A stretch of DNA of 64,000 bases from NCBI RefSeq assembly GCF_902506345.1, contig NZ_LR733413.1, positions 62,001 to 126,000 of the forward strand. The letters are read 5' to 3'. The notes below the pieces were generated by a model. The model had not been told where the DNA came from. It was given only the letters and a program-made list of their open reading frames with translations, and made no database searches. The number at the start of each line of letters is the position of its first letter. Within the stretch, counting starts at the first letter, position 1. The translations under genes were made by a program, and so were the position numbers. Origin of the DNA: Flavobacterium sp. 9R (GTDB taxonomy: Bacteria > Bacteroidota > Bacteroidia > Flavobacteriales > Flavobacteriaceae). This document shows positions 19,007 through 29,070 of this stretch, one piece after another.

Positions 19007-20596
19007 TTAATCAAATTCTGAAGTGAAAAATAATTTAACGCTCGGGAATTTGCTTTGTGTCATTTGAATAGTAAAATCAGAATCGGCAAGAAATACGAGT
19101 TGGTTGTATTTGTCTTTGGCCAAAAACTTCTGTTTAATACGTTTAAATTCTTTGAATTCCTCGTTTTTAGCATCGTCTGGTTTTACCCAACACGCTTTAT
19201 GAACAGGGAAGTTTTCATAAGTACATTTTGCTCCATATTCATGCTCCAAACGATACTGAATTACCTCATATTGTAGCGCACCAACCGTTCCAATTACTTT
19301 ACGATTATTCATTTCAAGTGTAAACAACTGCGCAACACCTTCATCCATTAATTGGTCAACTCCTTTATCCAATTGCTTTGCTTTTAACGGATCGGCATTA
19401 TTGATGTATCTAAAGTGTTCTGGTGAGAAACTTGGAATTCCTTTAAAACTCATAATCTCGCCTTCTGTCAGTGTATCACCAATTTTGAAATTTCCTGTAT
19501 CGTGTAATCCCACAATATCTCCAGGATAAGAAATGTCAACAATCTCTTTTTTCTCCGCAAAAAAAGCATTGGGGCTAGAAAACTTTAGATTTTTCTTTTG
19601 GCGAACATGGTAATAGGGCTTGTTTCTTTCAAAAGTTCCCGATACAATTTTTATAAACGCCAAACGATCTCTGTGTTTTGGATCCATATTCGCATGAATT
19701 TTAAACACAAAACCAGACATTTTCTCTTCTTTAGGATCTACCAATCTTGTTTCAGACTCTTTTGCTCTTGGAGAAGGGGCTATGCTTACAAAACAGTCTA
19801 GCAATTCTCTTACTCCGAAATTATTCAAAGCTGAACCAAAAAATACAGGTTGAATTTTTCCATCTAAATACTCTTGACGCTCAAATTTAGGGTAGACTTC
19901 ATCAATCAATTCTAATTCTTCACGAAGTTTAGTAGCTGGTTTTTCTCCAATAATTTTTTCTAATTCTGGGTTTTGTACGTCTGAGAAAGCAATTGTTTCT
20001 TCTATGTTTTTTCGGCTATCACCGCTAAAAAGATTGATGTTTTGTTCCCATAAGTTGTAGATTCCTTGAAAATCATAACCCATGCCAATCGGGAAACTTA
20101 AAGGAGTTACAGTAAGCCCAAGTTTTTGTTCTACTTCATCCATTAAATCGAAGGCGTCTTTACCCTCACGGTCTAATTTGTTAATGAAAACAATCATTGG
20201 AATGTTTCTCATTCTACAAACGGCTACTAATTTTTCAGTCTGTTCCTCGACCCCTTTAGCAACGTCAATAACAACTATTACACTATCTACAGCTGTTAAA
20301 GTTCTAAAAGTATCTTCAGCAAAATCCTTGTGACCAGGTGTGTCTAGGATGTTGATTTTTTTGTTCTTATAATTAAAAGCTAAAACGGAGGTAGAAACTG
20401 AGATTCCTCTTTGACGCTCAATTTCCATAAAATCACTCGTTGCTCCTTTTTTTATTTTATTACTTTTTACAGCACCAGCCTCTTGAATAGCTCCTCCAAA
20501 AAGTAATAATTTTTCCGTTAGTGTGGTTTTTCCAGCATCAGGATGCGAAATAATTCCAAACGTTCTTCTGCGTTGTATTTCTTCTAAAAAACTCAT
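19007..20596 (-). CDS. prfC: Peptide chain release factor 3
   Basis: 529 residues. This GTPase recycles RF1/RF2 from the ribosome after peptide release. The P-loop is GIISHPDAGKTTLTEK (14-29), the switch segment is ERQRGISVSTSVL, G3 DTPGHKDFAED and G4 FINKLDREG. The C-terminal half has the RF3-specific GTVGALQYEVIQYRLEHEY. I use ATG 20596 rather than a TTG at 20617, because a TACTTTTG -7 box overlaps that TTG and the mRNA would start after it. Monocistronic. Confidence 0.96.
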   Translation of the reverse strand: MSFLEEIQRRRTFGIISHPDAGKTTLTEKLLLFGGAIQEAGAVKSNKIKKGATSDFMEIERQRGISVSTSVLAFNYKNKKINILDTPGHKDFAEDTFRTLTAVDSVIVVIDVAKGVEEQTEKLVAVCRMRNIPMIVFINKLDREGKDAFDLMDEVEQKLGLTVTPLSFPIGMGYDFQGIYNLWEQNINLFSGDSRKNIEETIAFSDVQNPELEKIIGEKPATKLREELELIDEVYPKFERQEYLDGKIQPVFFGSALNNFGVRELLDCFVSIAPSPRAKESETRLVDPKEEKMSGFVFKIHANMDPKHRDRLAFIKIVSGTFERNKPYYHVRQKKNLKFSSPNAFFAEKKEIVDISYPGDIVGLHDTGNFKIGDTLTEGEIMSFKGIPSFSPEHFRYINNADPLKAKQLDKGVDQLMDEGVAQLFTLEMNNRKVIGTVGALQYEVIQYRLEHEYGAKCTYENFPVHKACWVKPDDAKNEEFKEFKRIKQKFLAKDKYNQLVFLADSDFTIQMTQSKFPSVKLFFTSEFD

Positions 20597-20614
20597 AGTA
20601 ATAAAAATAGTGTG

Positions 20615-20622
20615 CAAAAGTA
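20615..20622 (-). promoter_or_regulatory. prfC promoter -7 box
   Basis: TACTTTTG on the minus strand, about 19 nt before the ATG, implies a short leader. It rules out the longer ORF start because that start codon lies inside the box. Confidence 0.5.
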
Positions 20623-20737
20623 CTACTTATAATTTCGAATAAAAAATCTGATGCAAATTCTATTGGTAAAACTTAGAATTGATTTTTTTAGAAATCATCT
20701 AAGCGTAATAATTTTTTGTTAATAGTAGGTAGTATAG

Positions 20738-20767
20738 TTGTATAATGTCTTTGAATTGCTATTTTTG
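20738..20767 (+). promoter_or_regulatory. Promoter in the prfC-PPIase intergenic region
   Basis: TTG at 20738-20740, exactly 19 nt spacer, TATTTTTG at 20760-20767. It would start the PPIase transcript about 135 nt before the ATG. The rest of the 312-nt intergenic stretch 20597-20908 shows nothing further that I can support. Confidence 0.55.
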
Positions 20768-20908
20768 TTTGCAATATGTTTACTTTTTTTCAATAGTAAT
20801 TTTAGTGCTAAATAGTTTCCTATTTGTGGGGTGAATTAGCTTTTACAGTTTTGACAAGAGTACTCTTTTTGTAAATAATATTAATACATACAATTTAACC
20901 TTTTTTCG

Positions 20909-22312
20909 ATGAAGTTTTTAAAATACAATTTTGTACTTCCTATTTGTTTAGTTTTAATGGTCTCTTTTGCAATGAATGCGCAAGAAGTGATAAAAGAGAA
21001 AGCAACTGAGGTAGTAAAAGAAAATCCAACGAAACGCCAAAAAGTAGATGGAGTAATTGCAACAGTTGGAGATTACATTGTATTAGATTCAGATATTGAC
21101 AAGTCATTTTTAGAGATTACTGCAGCAGGTGGTTCTGTTAGTGGAGTTTCGAGATGTCAAATGCTTGGGAAATTATTAGAGGACAAACTATACGCTCACC
21201 AAGCCATTCAGGATAGTATTGTAGTTTCAGATTCTGATATCAAAGGAATGATGGAAGATCGTTTGAACTATATGGTTGAGAATTTAGGCTCTATGGACAA
21301 AGTAGTAGAGATGTATAAAAAAAGCTCCGAAGAAGAACTTAGATCTACATTTTTCGATGTTTTGAAAGAGCAAAAACTAAGCTCAGAAATGGGTAAAAAA
21401 ATTGTTGATGGAGTAGAAATCACCCCAGAAGAAGTTCGTAATTACTTTAAAGCTATCCCAAAAGCAGATTTACCTACATTTGGAGCCGAAATGGAAGTGG
21501 CGCAAATTGTAGTTGCTCCAAAAGTTACTCAGGAAGACAAGCAAAAAGTAATTGACCGTTTAAAAGGATTTAAAAAAGAGGTTGAGGCAGGTGCTAGTTT
21601 TTCTACGAAAGCCGTTTTGTATACACAAGATCCAGGGTCAAGATCCACAGGAGGTTTTTATAAAATGAATAGAAAGACGCCTTTTGTAAAAGAATTTAAA
21701 GAAGTAGCTTTCAAATTAGCCGAAGGAGAAATCTCTGAACCTTTTGAAACTGATTTTGGATTTCATATCATTTTAGTGGAGAAAATAAAAGGACAAGAAT
21801 TAGAATTGCGTCATATCTTACTTACTCCAACTGTTTCGGATCCATCCATTAAAGAAGCTAAAGAGAAAATCGACTTGATTAGAAAAAGAATCATCGATAA
21901 AGAAATTACTTTTGCTGAAGCAGCTAGAACAATTTCTGATGAAAAAGAAACAAGAGCCAATGGAGGCGCTTTGATTAACCCAAAAACGCAAGATACTCGT
22001 TTTGAATTGACCAAAATGGATCCAAGTTTATATAGCAGAGTTTCTAATCTTAAAGATCAAGAAATTTCTCAGCCTTTTCTAGAAGAGGATCAAGGGAAAA
22101 AGACTTTTAAAATTATAACCGTTACCAATAGAATCGATGAGCACACTGCTGATTATTCTAAGGATTATATTAAAATTAAAGATTTGGCTTTGAAAGAAAA
22201 ACAAATCAAAGCAGTAGGAAAATGGTTTGAAGAAAAAATCAAAGAAACCTACATTAAAATTAATGGAGAGTACAGAGACTGTGCTTTTACGAATAACTGG
22301 TTGAAAAAATAA
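20909..22312 (+). CDS. Periplasmic peptidyl-prolyl isomerase, SurA/PpiC (parvulin) type
   Basis: 467 residues. A signal peptide (about 1-24, cleavage near MNAQEV) directs it to the periplasm. An N-terminal helical chaperone-like domain (about 40-165) is followed by two parvulin repeats, about 180-275 (VAQIVVAPKVTQEDKQKV, GFYKMNRKTPFVKEFKEVAF, ETDFGFHIILVEKIKG) and about 277-375 (ELRHILLTPTVSDPSIKEA). This layout matches SurA, which escorts outer-membrane proteins to the BAM machinery. Bacteroidota have several such proteins, so I leave the symbol empty. Followed by a strong terminator and a MoxR gene. Confidence 0.88.
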   Translation: MKFLKYNFVLPICLVLMVSFAMNAQEVIKEKATEVVKENPTKRQKVDGVIATVGDYIVLDSDIDKSFLEITAAGGSVSGVSRCQMLGKLLEDKLYAHQAIQDSIVVSDSDIKGMMEDRLNYMVENLGSMDKVVEMYKKSSEEELRSTFFDVLKEQKLSSEMGKKIVDGVEITPEEVRNYFKAIPKADLPTFGAEMEVAQIVVAPKVTQEDKQKVIDRLKGFKKEVEAGASFSTKAVLYTQDPGSRSTGGFYKMNRKTPFVKEFKEVAFKLAEGEISEPFETDFGFHIILVEKIKGQELELRHILLTPTVSDPSIKEAKEKIDLIRKRIIDKEITFAEAARTISDEKETRANGGALINPKTQDTRFELTKMDPSLYSRVSNLKDQEISQPFLEEDQGKKTFKIITVTNRIDEHTADYSKDYIKIKDLALKEKQIKAVGKWFEEKIKETYIKINGEYRDCAFTNNWLKK

Positions 22313-22328
22313 TTTTTATAAAATAAAT

Positions 22329-22370
22329 AAAAAGAGTTAGTTTTATGATTTCATAGGCTAACTCTTTTTT
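22329..22370 (+). terminator. Terminator of the PPIase gene
   Basis: 12-bp stem AAAAAGAGTTAG (22329-22340) / CTAACTCTTTTT (22358-22369), 17-nt loop, continuing T. Confidence 0.85.
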
Positions 22371-22387
22371 AATTAAAACAAACTTAT

Positions 22388-23341
22388 ATGTCAGATGTTG
22401 ATGCGATTCATGCTTTAGTTCAAAAGCGAAACCAACTCAAAACAGAGATTGCAAAAATTATTGTAGGTCAAGATGATGTTATTGATCAAATTGTCCTTTC
22501 TATCTTCTCTGGCGGTCATGCATTGCTCGTTGGTGTGCCGGGTTTAGCAAAGACGTTAATGGTAAATACTTTAGCGCAAGCACTTGGTTTGGATTTTAAG
22601 CGAATTCAGTTTACACCAGATTTGATGCCTTCTGATATTTTAGGAAGTGAAATTTTAGATGAAAATAGACATTTTAAGTTTATAAAAGGACCAATTTTCT
22701 CGAATATTATTTTGGCTGATGAGATCAATAGAACTCCTCCAAAAACCCAAGCCGCTTTGTTGGAAGCAATGCAAGAACGAGCAGTTACGATTGCAGGTCA
22801 TAACTATAAATTAGATTTGCCTTACTTTGTTTTGGCAACTCAAAATCCTATCGAGCAAGAAGGAACTTATCCTTTGCCTGAGGCACAGTTGGATCGTTTT
22901 ATGTTTGCTATAAAGTTAGATTATCCCTCATTTCTCGAAGAGGTGCAAGTAGTGAAAAATACAACTTCAGATGTAAAGTTGGCTATTAATCCTTTGTTTA
23001 CAGCAGAAGAAATTATAGAATATCAGCATTTAATTCGCCGCATACCCGTGGCAGATAATGTAATCGAGTATGCGGTAACCTTGGTTAGTAAAACTCGTCC
23101 TAATAACCCTTTGTCCAATGATTATGTAAAAAATTATTTGGATTGGGGTGCTGGTCCAAGGGCTTCACAAAACTTGATAATAGCTGCTAAAGCGAATGCC
23201 GCATTTCACGGAAAATTTTCTCCAGACATAGAAGATGTGAAGGCAGTCGCTACAGGAATTCTGCGTCATAGAATTATCAAGAATTACAAAGCAGATGCTG
23301 AAGGTATATCGGAAGAAATGATCATAGAAAAGCTATTATAA
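22388..23341 (+). CDS. MoxR-family AAA+ ATPase
   Basis: 317 residues. MoxR proteins are AAA+ chaperones that help assemble metal- or VWA-containing complexes and envelope functions. Walker A is GVPGLAKT (49-56), Walker B IILADEINR (Asp111, Glu112), followed by the sensor segment LATQNPIEQEGTYPLPEAQLD and arginine-finger region. The family partners (DUF58, VWA/BatA genes) are not adjacent, since acnB follows after a terminator, so this copy stands alone in the window. It starts 18 nt after the upstream T-run. Confidence 0.92.
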   Translation: MSDVDAIHALVQKRNQLKTEIAKIIVGQDDVIDQIVLSIFSGGHALLVGVPGLAKTLMVNTLAQALGLDFKRIQFTPDLMPSDILGSEILDENRHFKFIKGPIFSNIILADEINRTPPKTQAALLEAMQERAVTIAGHNYKLDLPYFVLATQNPIEQEGTYPLPEAQLDRFMFAIKLDYPSFLEEVQVVKNTTSDVKLAINPLFTAEEIIEYQHLIRRIPVADNVIEYAVTLVSKTRPNNPLSNDYVKNYLDWGAGPRASQNLIIAAKANAAFHGKFSPDIEDVKAVATGILRHRIIKNYKADAEGISEEMIIEKLL

Positions 23342-23362
23342 CGTTATAGTTGTCTTATTTAG

Positions 23363-23402
23363 AAAGGTTCTTTGTTTGAAATACAACAAAGGACCTTTTT
23401 TT
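23363..23402 (+). terminator. moxR terminator
   Basis: 14-bp stem AAAGGTTCTTTGTT (23363-23376) / AACAAAGGACCTTT (23385-23398) with one T-G pair, 8-nt loop, then T residues. The remaining 329-nt gap to acnB also holds a short TATTGAT/ATCAATA hairpin (23474-23492) and the acnB promoter. Confidence 0.9.
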
Positions 23403-23578
23403 ATTTTGTCTCATATTTTCATATTGATAAAAAAATCTTTTTTAAATATTGAATAGATAAAAATTTAATAAAATATTGATATTTTATCAATAAAAGATGG
23501 TTAAGTGCTGTTTTTGCCGATAATAATTTTCAAAAATGGGACTTCTATTAAATTTTTTTAATTCTCGGCTTTAATTCC

Positions 23579-23586
23579 TAAATTTG
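23579..23586 (+). promoter_or_regulatory. acnB promoter -7 box
   Basis: TAAATTTG fits TAnnTTTG. It gives a leader of about 80 nt that contains the 13-codon ORF at 23617-23658. No good TTG is seen upstream. Confidence 0.5.
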
Positions 23587-23616
23587 CGTACAAAAAAATA
23601 AAAACACTTAATTACT

Positions 23617-23658
23617 ATGGCTTTTGGTATTGAAATATCCAATAAAAAGGGTCATTAA
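23617..23658 (+). CDS. 13-codon leader ORF, similar to the aconitase gene start
   Basis: ATG at 23617 opens MAFGIEISNKKGH followed by TAA, 12 nt before the acnB ATG. The first residues match the start of the downstream aconitase ([10 protein letters not shown]), and the first 20 bases agree at 17 positions. It may be a fossil of an aconitase gene start displaced by acnB, or a translated leader peptide. It is too short to assign a function. Confidence 0.35.
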   Translation: MAFGIEISNKKGH

Positions 23659-23670
23659 CATACAACATTT

Positions 23671-26445
23671 ATGAGCACTTACAACGATTACCTCAAAGAG
23701 ATTGAAGAACGTAAAGCACAAGGACTTCATCCTAAACCAATTGATGGAGCTGATTTGCTAAGCGAAATCATTACTCAAATTAAAGATTCAAATAATACGA
23801 ATAGAGAAGATTCTCTTCATTTCTTTATTTACAATACAGTTCCAGGAACGACTCCTGCAGCAGGTGTAAAAGCTAAATTTTTGAAGGAAATTATTTTGGG
23901 TGAATCTGTAGTTTCTGAAATAACACCAGAGTTTGCTTTTGAATTGTTATCGCATATGAAGGGAGGACCTTCAATTGAAGTATTGTTGGACTTAGCTTTA
24001 GGAAATGATGTTGCTACTGCAAAAGGAGCAGCAAAAGTATTGAAAACTCAGGTTTATTTATATGATGCAGATACAGATCGTTTAGCTGCTGCTTATCAAA
24101 GTGGGAACGAAATTGCAAAAGATATTTTAGAAAGTTATGCTAAAGCTGAGTTTTTTACAAAGCTTCCAGATGTACAAGAAAAGATTGAAATTGTTACGTA
24201 TGTAGCTGGTGAGGGAGATATTTCTACAGATTTATTGTCTCCAGGAAATCAAGCGCATTCTCGTTCTGACCGAGAATTACACGGAAAATGTATGATTACT
24301 CCACAAGCTCAGGAGGAAATTAAAGCACTTCAAACGCAGTATCCAGATAAAAGTGTAATGCTTATAGCTGAAAAAGGAACTATGGGTGTTGGATCTTCAA
24401 GAATGTCAGGGGTAAATAACGTGGCGCTATGGAGTGGTAAACAAGCAAGTCCATACATTCCATTTGTGAACATTGCTCCAATTGTTGCAGGAACAAACGG
24501 AATATCACCAATTTTTCTTACTACTGTGGATGTTACGGGTGGTATCGGTTTAGATCTTAAAAACTGGGTGAAAAAAGTTGATGCAAATGGAGAGGTTCTT
24601 CGTAACGAAAGTGGTGATCCTATTTTAGAAGAAGTGTATTCTGTTGCTACAGGTACTGTTTTAACAATCAATACTAAAACCAAAAAATTATATAAAGGAG
24701 ATCAAGAACTGATTGATATTTCTAAAGCGTTTACTCCACAGAAAATGGAGTTTATCAAAGCTGGTGGGTCTTATGCAATTGTGTTTGGAAAAAAATTGCA
24801 AACATTTGCATCAAAAACTTTAGGGATTGATGTTACACCTGTATTCGCTCCATCAAAAGAGGTTTCTATCGAAGGACAAGGATTAACTGCGGTAGAAAAA
24901 ATATTTAATAAAAATGCTGTAGGTACAACACCAGGTAAAGTGTTGCATGCGGGTTCTGATGTTCGTGTTACGGTAAATATTGTTGGATCTCAAGATACAA
25001 CAGGTTTAATGACTTCACAAGAACTTGAGTCTATGGCAGCTACTGTAATTTCACCAACAGTTGATGGTGCTTATCAATCGGGTTGTCATACTGCTTCGGT
25101 TTGGGATAATAAATCGAAAGCGAATATCCCTAGATTGATGAAGTTCATGAATGACTTTGGTCTTATTACAGCGCGTGATCCTAAAGGAGTATATCACGCT
25201 ATGACAGACGTTATTCACAAGGTTCTTAATGATATTACTGTAGATGAATGGGCAATCATTATTGGTGGTGACTCTCATACAAGAATGTCAAAAGGTGTAG
25301 CTTTTGGTGCTGATTCAGGTACAGTTGCACTTGCATTGGCTACTGGTGAAGCTTCTATGCCAATTCCAGAATCTGTGAAAGTAACTTTCAAAGGTGATAT
25401 GAAAAACTATATGGATTTCCGTGATGTTGTTCATGCTACACAATCTCAAATGTTGCAACAATTTGGTGGCGAGAATGTGTTTCAAGGAAGAATAATTGAA
25501 GTGCATATAGGTACATTAACCGCAGATCAGGCCTTTACATTTACAGACTGGACAGCTGAAATGAAAGCTAAGGCTTCTATTTGTGTCTCAGAGGATGCTA
25601 CTTTAATTGAATCATTAGAAATTGCAAAAAGCAGAATCCAAATTATGATTGATAAAGGAATGGATAATGCTAAGCAAGTATTAAAAGGATTAATCAATAA
25701 AGCAGATAAGAGAATTGCTGAAATTAAATCAGGAGAAAAACCTGCTTTAACTCCAGATGCGAATGCTAAATACTATGCAGAAGTTGTTATTGACCTAGAT
25801 GTTATTGCTGAGCCAATGATTGCTGATCCAGATGTTAATAATGCTGATGTTTCTAAGCGTTATACTCACGATACTATTAGACCACTTTCTTTTTATGGAG
25901 GAGTGAAAAAAGTAGATCTTGGTTTTGTAGGATCATGTATGGTGCATAAAGGAGATATGAAAATTCTAGCTCAAATGCTTAAAAATGTAGAAGCTCAATA
26001 TGGTAAAGTTGAATTTAAAGCACCTCTTGTGGTTGCTCCACCAACTTATAATATTGTTGATGAATTGAAAGCTGAAGGAGATTGGGAAGTTTTACAAAAA
26101 TATTCTGGTTTCGAATTTGACGACAATGCTCCAAAAGGGGTAGCGCGTACAGGATATGAAAATATACTATATCTAGAGCGTCCAGGTTGTAATTTATGTA
26201 TGGGTAACCAAGAAAAAGCAGCAAAAGGAGATACTGTTATGGCTACTTCAACGCGTCTTTTCCAAGGAAGAGTTGTAGAAGATAGCGAAGGGAAAAAAGG
26301 CGAATCGTTACTTTCGTCGACTCCAGTTGTTGTATTGTCTACAATTTTAGGAAGAACTCCTACTATCGAAGAATATAAAGATGCTGTGAATGGAATTAAC
26401 TTAACACAATTCGCTCCATCTCATAAATTATTAGTAAACAACTAG
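23671..26445 (+). CDS. acnB: Bifunctional aconitate hydratase 2 / 2-methylisocitrate dehydratase
   Basis: 924 residues, slightly longer than E. coli AcnB (865). It interconverts citrate and isocitrate in the TCA cycle; the AcnB type also acts in the 2-methylcitrate cycle. The N-terminal HEAT-like domain typical of AcnB is present (MSTYNDYLKEIEERKAQGLHPKP, FELLSHMKGGPSIEVLLDLAL), and domain 4 precedes domains 1-3 as in AcnB. The Fe-S cysteines are Cys756 (GSCMVHKGD) and Cys840/Cys843 (RPGCNLCMGN). A second aconitase of a different subfamily follows after a terminator. Confidence 0.95.
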   Translation: MSTYNDYLKEIEERKAQGLHPKPIDGADLLSEIITQIKDSNNTNREDSLHFFIYNTVPGTTPAAGVKAKFLKEIILGESVVSEITPEFAFELLSHMKGGPSIEVLLDLALGNDVATAKGAAKVLKTQVYLYDADTDRLAAAYQSGNEIAKDILESYAKAEFFTKLPDVQEKIEIVTYVAGEGDISTDLLSPGNQAHSRSDRELHGKCMITPQAQEEIKALQTQYPDKSVMLIAEKGTMGVGSSRMSGVNNVALWSGKQASPYIPFVNIAPIVAGTNGISPIFLTTVDVTGGIGLDLKNWVKKVDANGEVLRNESGDPILEEVYSVATGTVLTINTKTKKLYKGDQELIDISKAFTPQKMEFIKAGGSYAIVFGKKLQTFASKTLGIDVTPVFAPSKEVSIEGQGLTAVEKIFNKNAVGTTPGKVLHAGSDVRVTVNIVGSQDTTGLMTSQELESMAATVISPTVDGAYQSGCHTASVWDNKSKANIPRLMKFMNDFGLITARDPKGVYHAMTDVIHKVLNDITVDEWAIIIGGDSHTRMSKGVAFGADSGTVALALATGEASMPIPESVKVTFKGDMKNYMDFRDVVHATQSQMLQQFGGENVFQGRIIEVHIGTLTADQAFTFTDWTAEMKAKASICVSEDATLIESLEIAKSRIQIMIDKGMDNAKQVLKGLINKADKRIAEIKSGEKPALTPDANAKYYAEVVIDLDVIAEPMIADPDVNNADVSKRYTHDTIRPLSFYGGVKKVDLGFVGSCMVHKGDMKILAQMLKNVEAQYGKVEFKAPLVVAPPTYNIVDELKAEGDWEVLQKYSGFEFDDNAPKGVARTGYENILYLERPGCNLCMGNQEKAAKGDTVMATSTRLFQGRVVEDSEGKKGESLLSSTPVVVLSTILGRTPTIEEYKDAVNGINLTQFAPSHKLLVNN

Positions 26446-26468
26446 CATATTGCTTTTAGCTATGATTT

Positions 26469-26501
26469 AAAAGCCTGAGTCTATGGATTCGGGCTTTTTT
26501 T
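26469..26501 (+). terminator. acnB terminator
   Basis: 13-bp stem AAAAGCCTGAGTC (26469-26481) / GATTCGGGCTTTT (26486-26498), TATG loop, T-run. Confidence 0.9.
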
Positions 26502-26562
26502 GTGCTTGTTTTTTTGTAACTTAGAAGATAATAATAATTAGTATTAATTTTATTTAAATCTT

Positions 26563-28827
26563 ATGGCATTCGATATTGAAATGATTGAGAAAGTGTATGA
26601 AAATATGCCTTCTCGTGTAGATAAAGCACGTGAACTTGTAGGACGTCCACTCACACTAACAGAAAAGATTTTGTATGCTCATTTATGGGAAAAAATACCG
26701 ACTGAACACTTTAAAAGAGGTGTTGATTATGTCGATTTCGCTCCTGATAGAGTTGCGTGTCAAGATGCAACAGCACAAATGGCTTTGTTGCAATTCATGC
26801 ATGCTGGTAAGAAGACAGTCGCAGTACCAACTACAGTGCACTGTGATCACTTAATTCAAGCAAAATCTGGTGCAAAAGAAGATCTAGCTTTTGCTAATAA
26901 ACAATCCAAAGAGGTTTTTGATTTTCTTTCATCCGTTTCAAATAAATATGGAATAGGATTTTGGAAACCAGGTTCAGGTATAATTCACCAAATTGTATTA
27001 GAAAACTACGCTTTTCCAGGCGGAATGATGATTGGAACCGATTCTCATACGGTCAACGCAGGAGGATTAGGAATGTTAGCTATAGGTGTAGGTGGAGCAG
27101 ATGCGGTTGATGTGATGTCCGGAATGTCGTGGGAGTTAAAATTTCCTAAGTTAATTGGAGTAAAATTAACTGGAAAACTTAACGGTTGGACAGCTCCAAA
27201 AGATGTGATTTTAAAAGTGGCTGATATTCTCACAGTAAAAGGAGGAACGGGTGCTGTTGTTGAATATTTTGGTGAAGGTGCTCTAAATATGTCTTGTACA
27301 GGAAAAGGAACTATATGTAATATGGGTGCAGAAATTGGCGCAACTACTTCTACGTTTGGTTATGATGATTCTATGCGCAGGTATTTAGCTGCAACAGGGA
27401 GACAACAAGTTGTTGATGCAGCCGATAAAATAGCTTCTTATTTAACTGGAGATCCAGAAGTTTATGCTAATCCAGAGCAGTATTTTGATCAATTGATAGA
27501 AATTAATTTATCAGAATTAGAGCCGCAGATTAATGGTCCTTTCACTCCTGATAGAGGAACGCCAGTTTCTAAAATGAAAGCTGAAGCAGCGGCGAATGGT
27601 TGGCCTATTAAAGTAGAATGGGGACTTATTGGTTCTTGTACCAATTCATCTTATGAAGATATGGCTCGTGCAGCTTCTATTGTAAATCAAGCAGTAGAAC
27701 ACGGAATTACCCCAAAAGCTGAATTTGGAATTAATCCTGGTTCTGAACAAATTCGATATACCATCGAGAGAGACGGTATTATAGCAACTTTCGAAAAAAT
27801 GGGAACCAAAGTGTTTACCAATGCTTGCGGGCCATGTATTGGTCAATGGGATAGAGCAGGAGCTGATAAGGGGGAGAAAAATACCATTGTGCATTCATTC
27901 AATCGCAATTTTTCTAAAAGAGCCGATGGAAATCCTAATACGCATGCTTTTGTAACTTCTCCAGAAATGGTGGCGGCTCTTGCAATTTCCGGAAGGTTGG
28001 ATTTTAATCCATTAACGGATACTTTACTGAATGATAATGGAGAAGAAGTAAAATTGAAAGCTCCTTTTGGAGATGAATTACCCAAAAGAGGATTTGATGT
28101 TGAAGATGCAGGTTTTCAAGCTCCAGCTGAAGATGGCTCAAATGTTCAAATCGTAGTCAGTCCTACTTCAGACCGTTTGCAATTATTGGCACCTTTTGAG
28201 CCATGGGATGGAAAAAACATTACTGGTGCTAAGCTTTTGATTAAGGCATTTGGTAAATGTACCACAGACCATATATCAATGGCGGGTCCGTGGTTGCGTT
28301 TTCGAGGACATTTGGATAATATATCTAACAATATGCTAATTGGTGCAATCAATGCTTTTAATCAAAAAGCAAACGAAGTAAAAAATCAGATTACAGGAAT
28401 TTATGAACCTGTACCAACCGTTCAAAGGGCTTATAAAGCCGCAAGAATTCCTTCAATAGTAGTAGGGGATCATAATTATGGCGAAGGTTCTTCTCGTGAG
28501 CACGCTGCAATGGAGCCACGCTTCTTAGGGGTTAAAGCGGTTTTGGTAAAATCGTTTGCTCGTATTCACGAAACGAATTTAAAAAAACAAGGTATGTTGG
28601 CCTTAACTTTTGCTAACGAGTTGGATTATGATAAAATTCAAGAAGATGATACTATTAATTTCTTGGATTTAACCGAATTTGCACCTGGTAAACCCTTAAC
28701 TATTGAACTAGTGCATTCCAATGGAACTTCAGAAACCATTCTTGGGAATCATACGTATAACTCGGGTCAAAAAGGTTGGTTTGTGGCTGGTTCCGCATTA
28801 AACTTAATCGCTTCAGCAGGACAATAG
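26563..28827 (+). CDS. Aconitate hydratase, mitochondrial type
   Basis: 754 residues, matching the mitochondrial-type aconitase subfamily (about 750-780) rather than AcnA/IRP (about 890) or AcnB. Domains 1-3 come first: [45 protein letters not shown]. The Fe-S ligands are Cys359 ([11 protein letters not shown]) and Cys422/Cys425 ([10 protein letters not shown]). The C-terminal swivel domain has [18 protein letters not shown], whose Ser/Arg contact the substrate. Soluble TCA enzyme. The acnB terminator and a 117-nt gap suggest separate expression from acnB. Confidence 0.95.
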   Translation: MAFDIEMIEKVYENMPSRVDKARELVGRPLTLTEKILYAHLWEKIPTEHFKRGVDYVDFAPDRVACQDATAQMALLQFMHAGKKTVAVPTTVHCDHLIQAKSGAKEDLAFANKQSKEVFDFLSSVSNKYGIGFWKPGSGIIHQIVLENYAFPGGMMIGTDSHTVNAGGLGMLAIGVGGADAVDVMSGMSWELKFPKLIGVKLTGKLNGWTAPKDVILKVADILTVKGGTGAVVEYFGEGALNMSCTGKGTICNMGAEIGATTSTFGYDDSMRRYLAATGRQQVVDAADKIASYLTGDPEVYANPEQYFDQLIEINLSELEPQINGPFTPDRGTPVSKMKAEAAANGWPIKVEWGLIGSCTNSSYEDMARAASIVNQAVEHGITPKAEFGINPGSEQIRYTIERDGIIATFEKMGTKVFTNACGPCIGQWDRAGADKGEKNTIVHSFNRNFSKRADGNPNTHAFVTSPEMVAALAISGRLDFNPLTDTLLNDNGEEVKLKAPFGDELPKRGFDVEDAGFQAPAEDGSNVQIVVSPTSDRLQLLAPFEPWDGKNITGAKLLIKAFGKCTTDHISMAGPWLRFRGHLDNISNNMLIGAINAFNQKANEVKNQITGIYEPVPTVQRAYKAARIPSIVVGDHNYGEGSSREHAAMEPRFLGVKAVLVKSFARIHETNLKKQGMLALTFANELDYDKIQEDDTINFLDLTEFAPGKPLTIELVHSNGTSETILGNHTYNSGQKGWFVAGSALNLIASAGQ

Positions 28828-28851
28828 TTCTATAAAATACACGTCATAAAG

Positions 28852-28884
28852 AAAGCTCCTTAGGTAACTTTGGAGCTTTTTTGT
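28852..28884 (+). terminator. Aconitase terminator
   Basis: 8-bp stem AAAGCTCC (28852-28859) / GGAGCTTT (28872-28879), 12-nt loop, T-run. Confidence 0.8.
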
Positions 28885-28950
28885 TTCTAATTATAGTCCT
28901 ATAAATTTATTTTATAATAGTTTTAACATTTTTAATTTATTAAAAAAAAG

Positions 28951-28958
28951 TATATTTG
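28951..28958 (+). promoter_or_regulatory. -7 box upstream of the LysM-NlpC/P60 gene
   Basis: TATATTTG, about 113 nt before the ATG, fits the flavobacterial -7 consensus. No TTG at the expected spacing. Confidence 0.4.
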
Positions 28959-29070
28959 TAAAACTTGATAAAAACGTGATTTTTAGATTAAAAATGCCCT
29001 TTTTTTTAATCTAATTTCTGTGAAATAAGCTTTTAGATAAAAATAATACCACAATTTGTAAAAAATAAGG

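Noticed and set aside
20597..20617. TTG start of prfC at 20617
   Set aside because: It overlaps a TACTTTTG -7 promoter box; ATG 20596 begins the conserved RF3 N-terminus.
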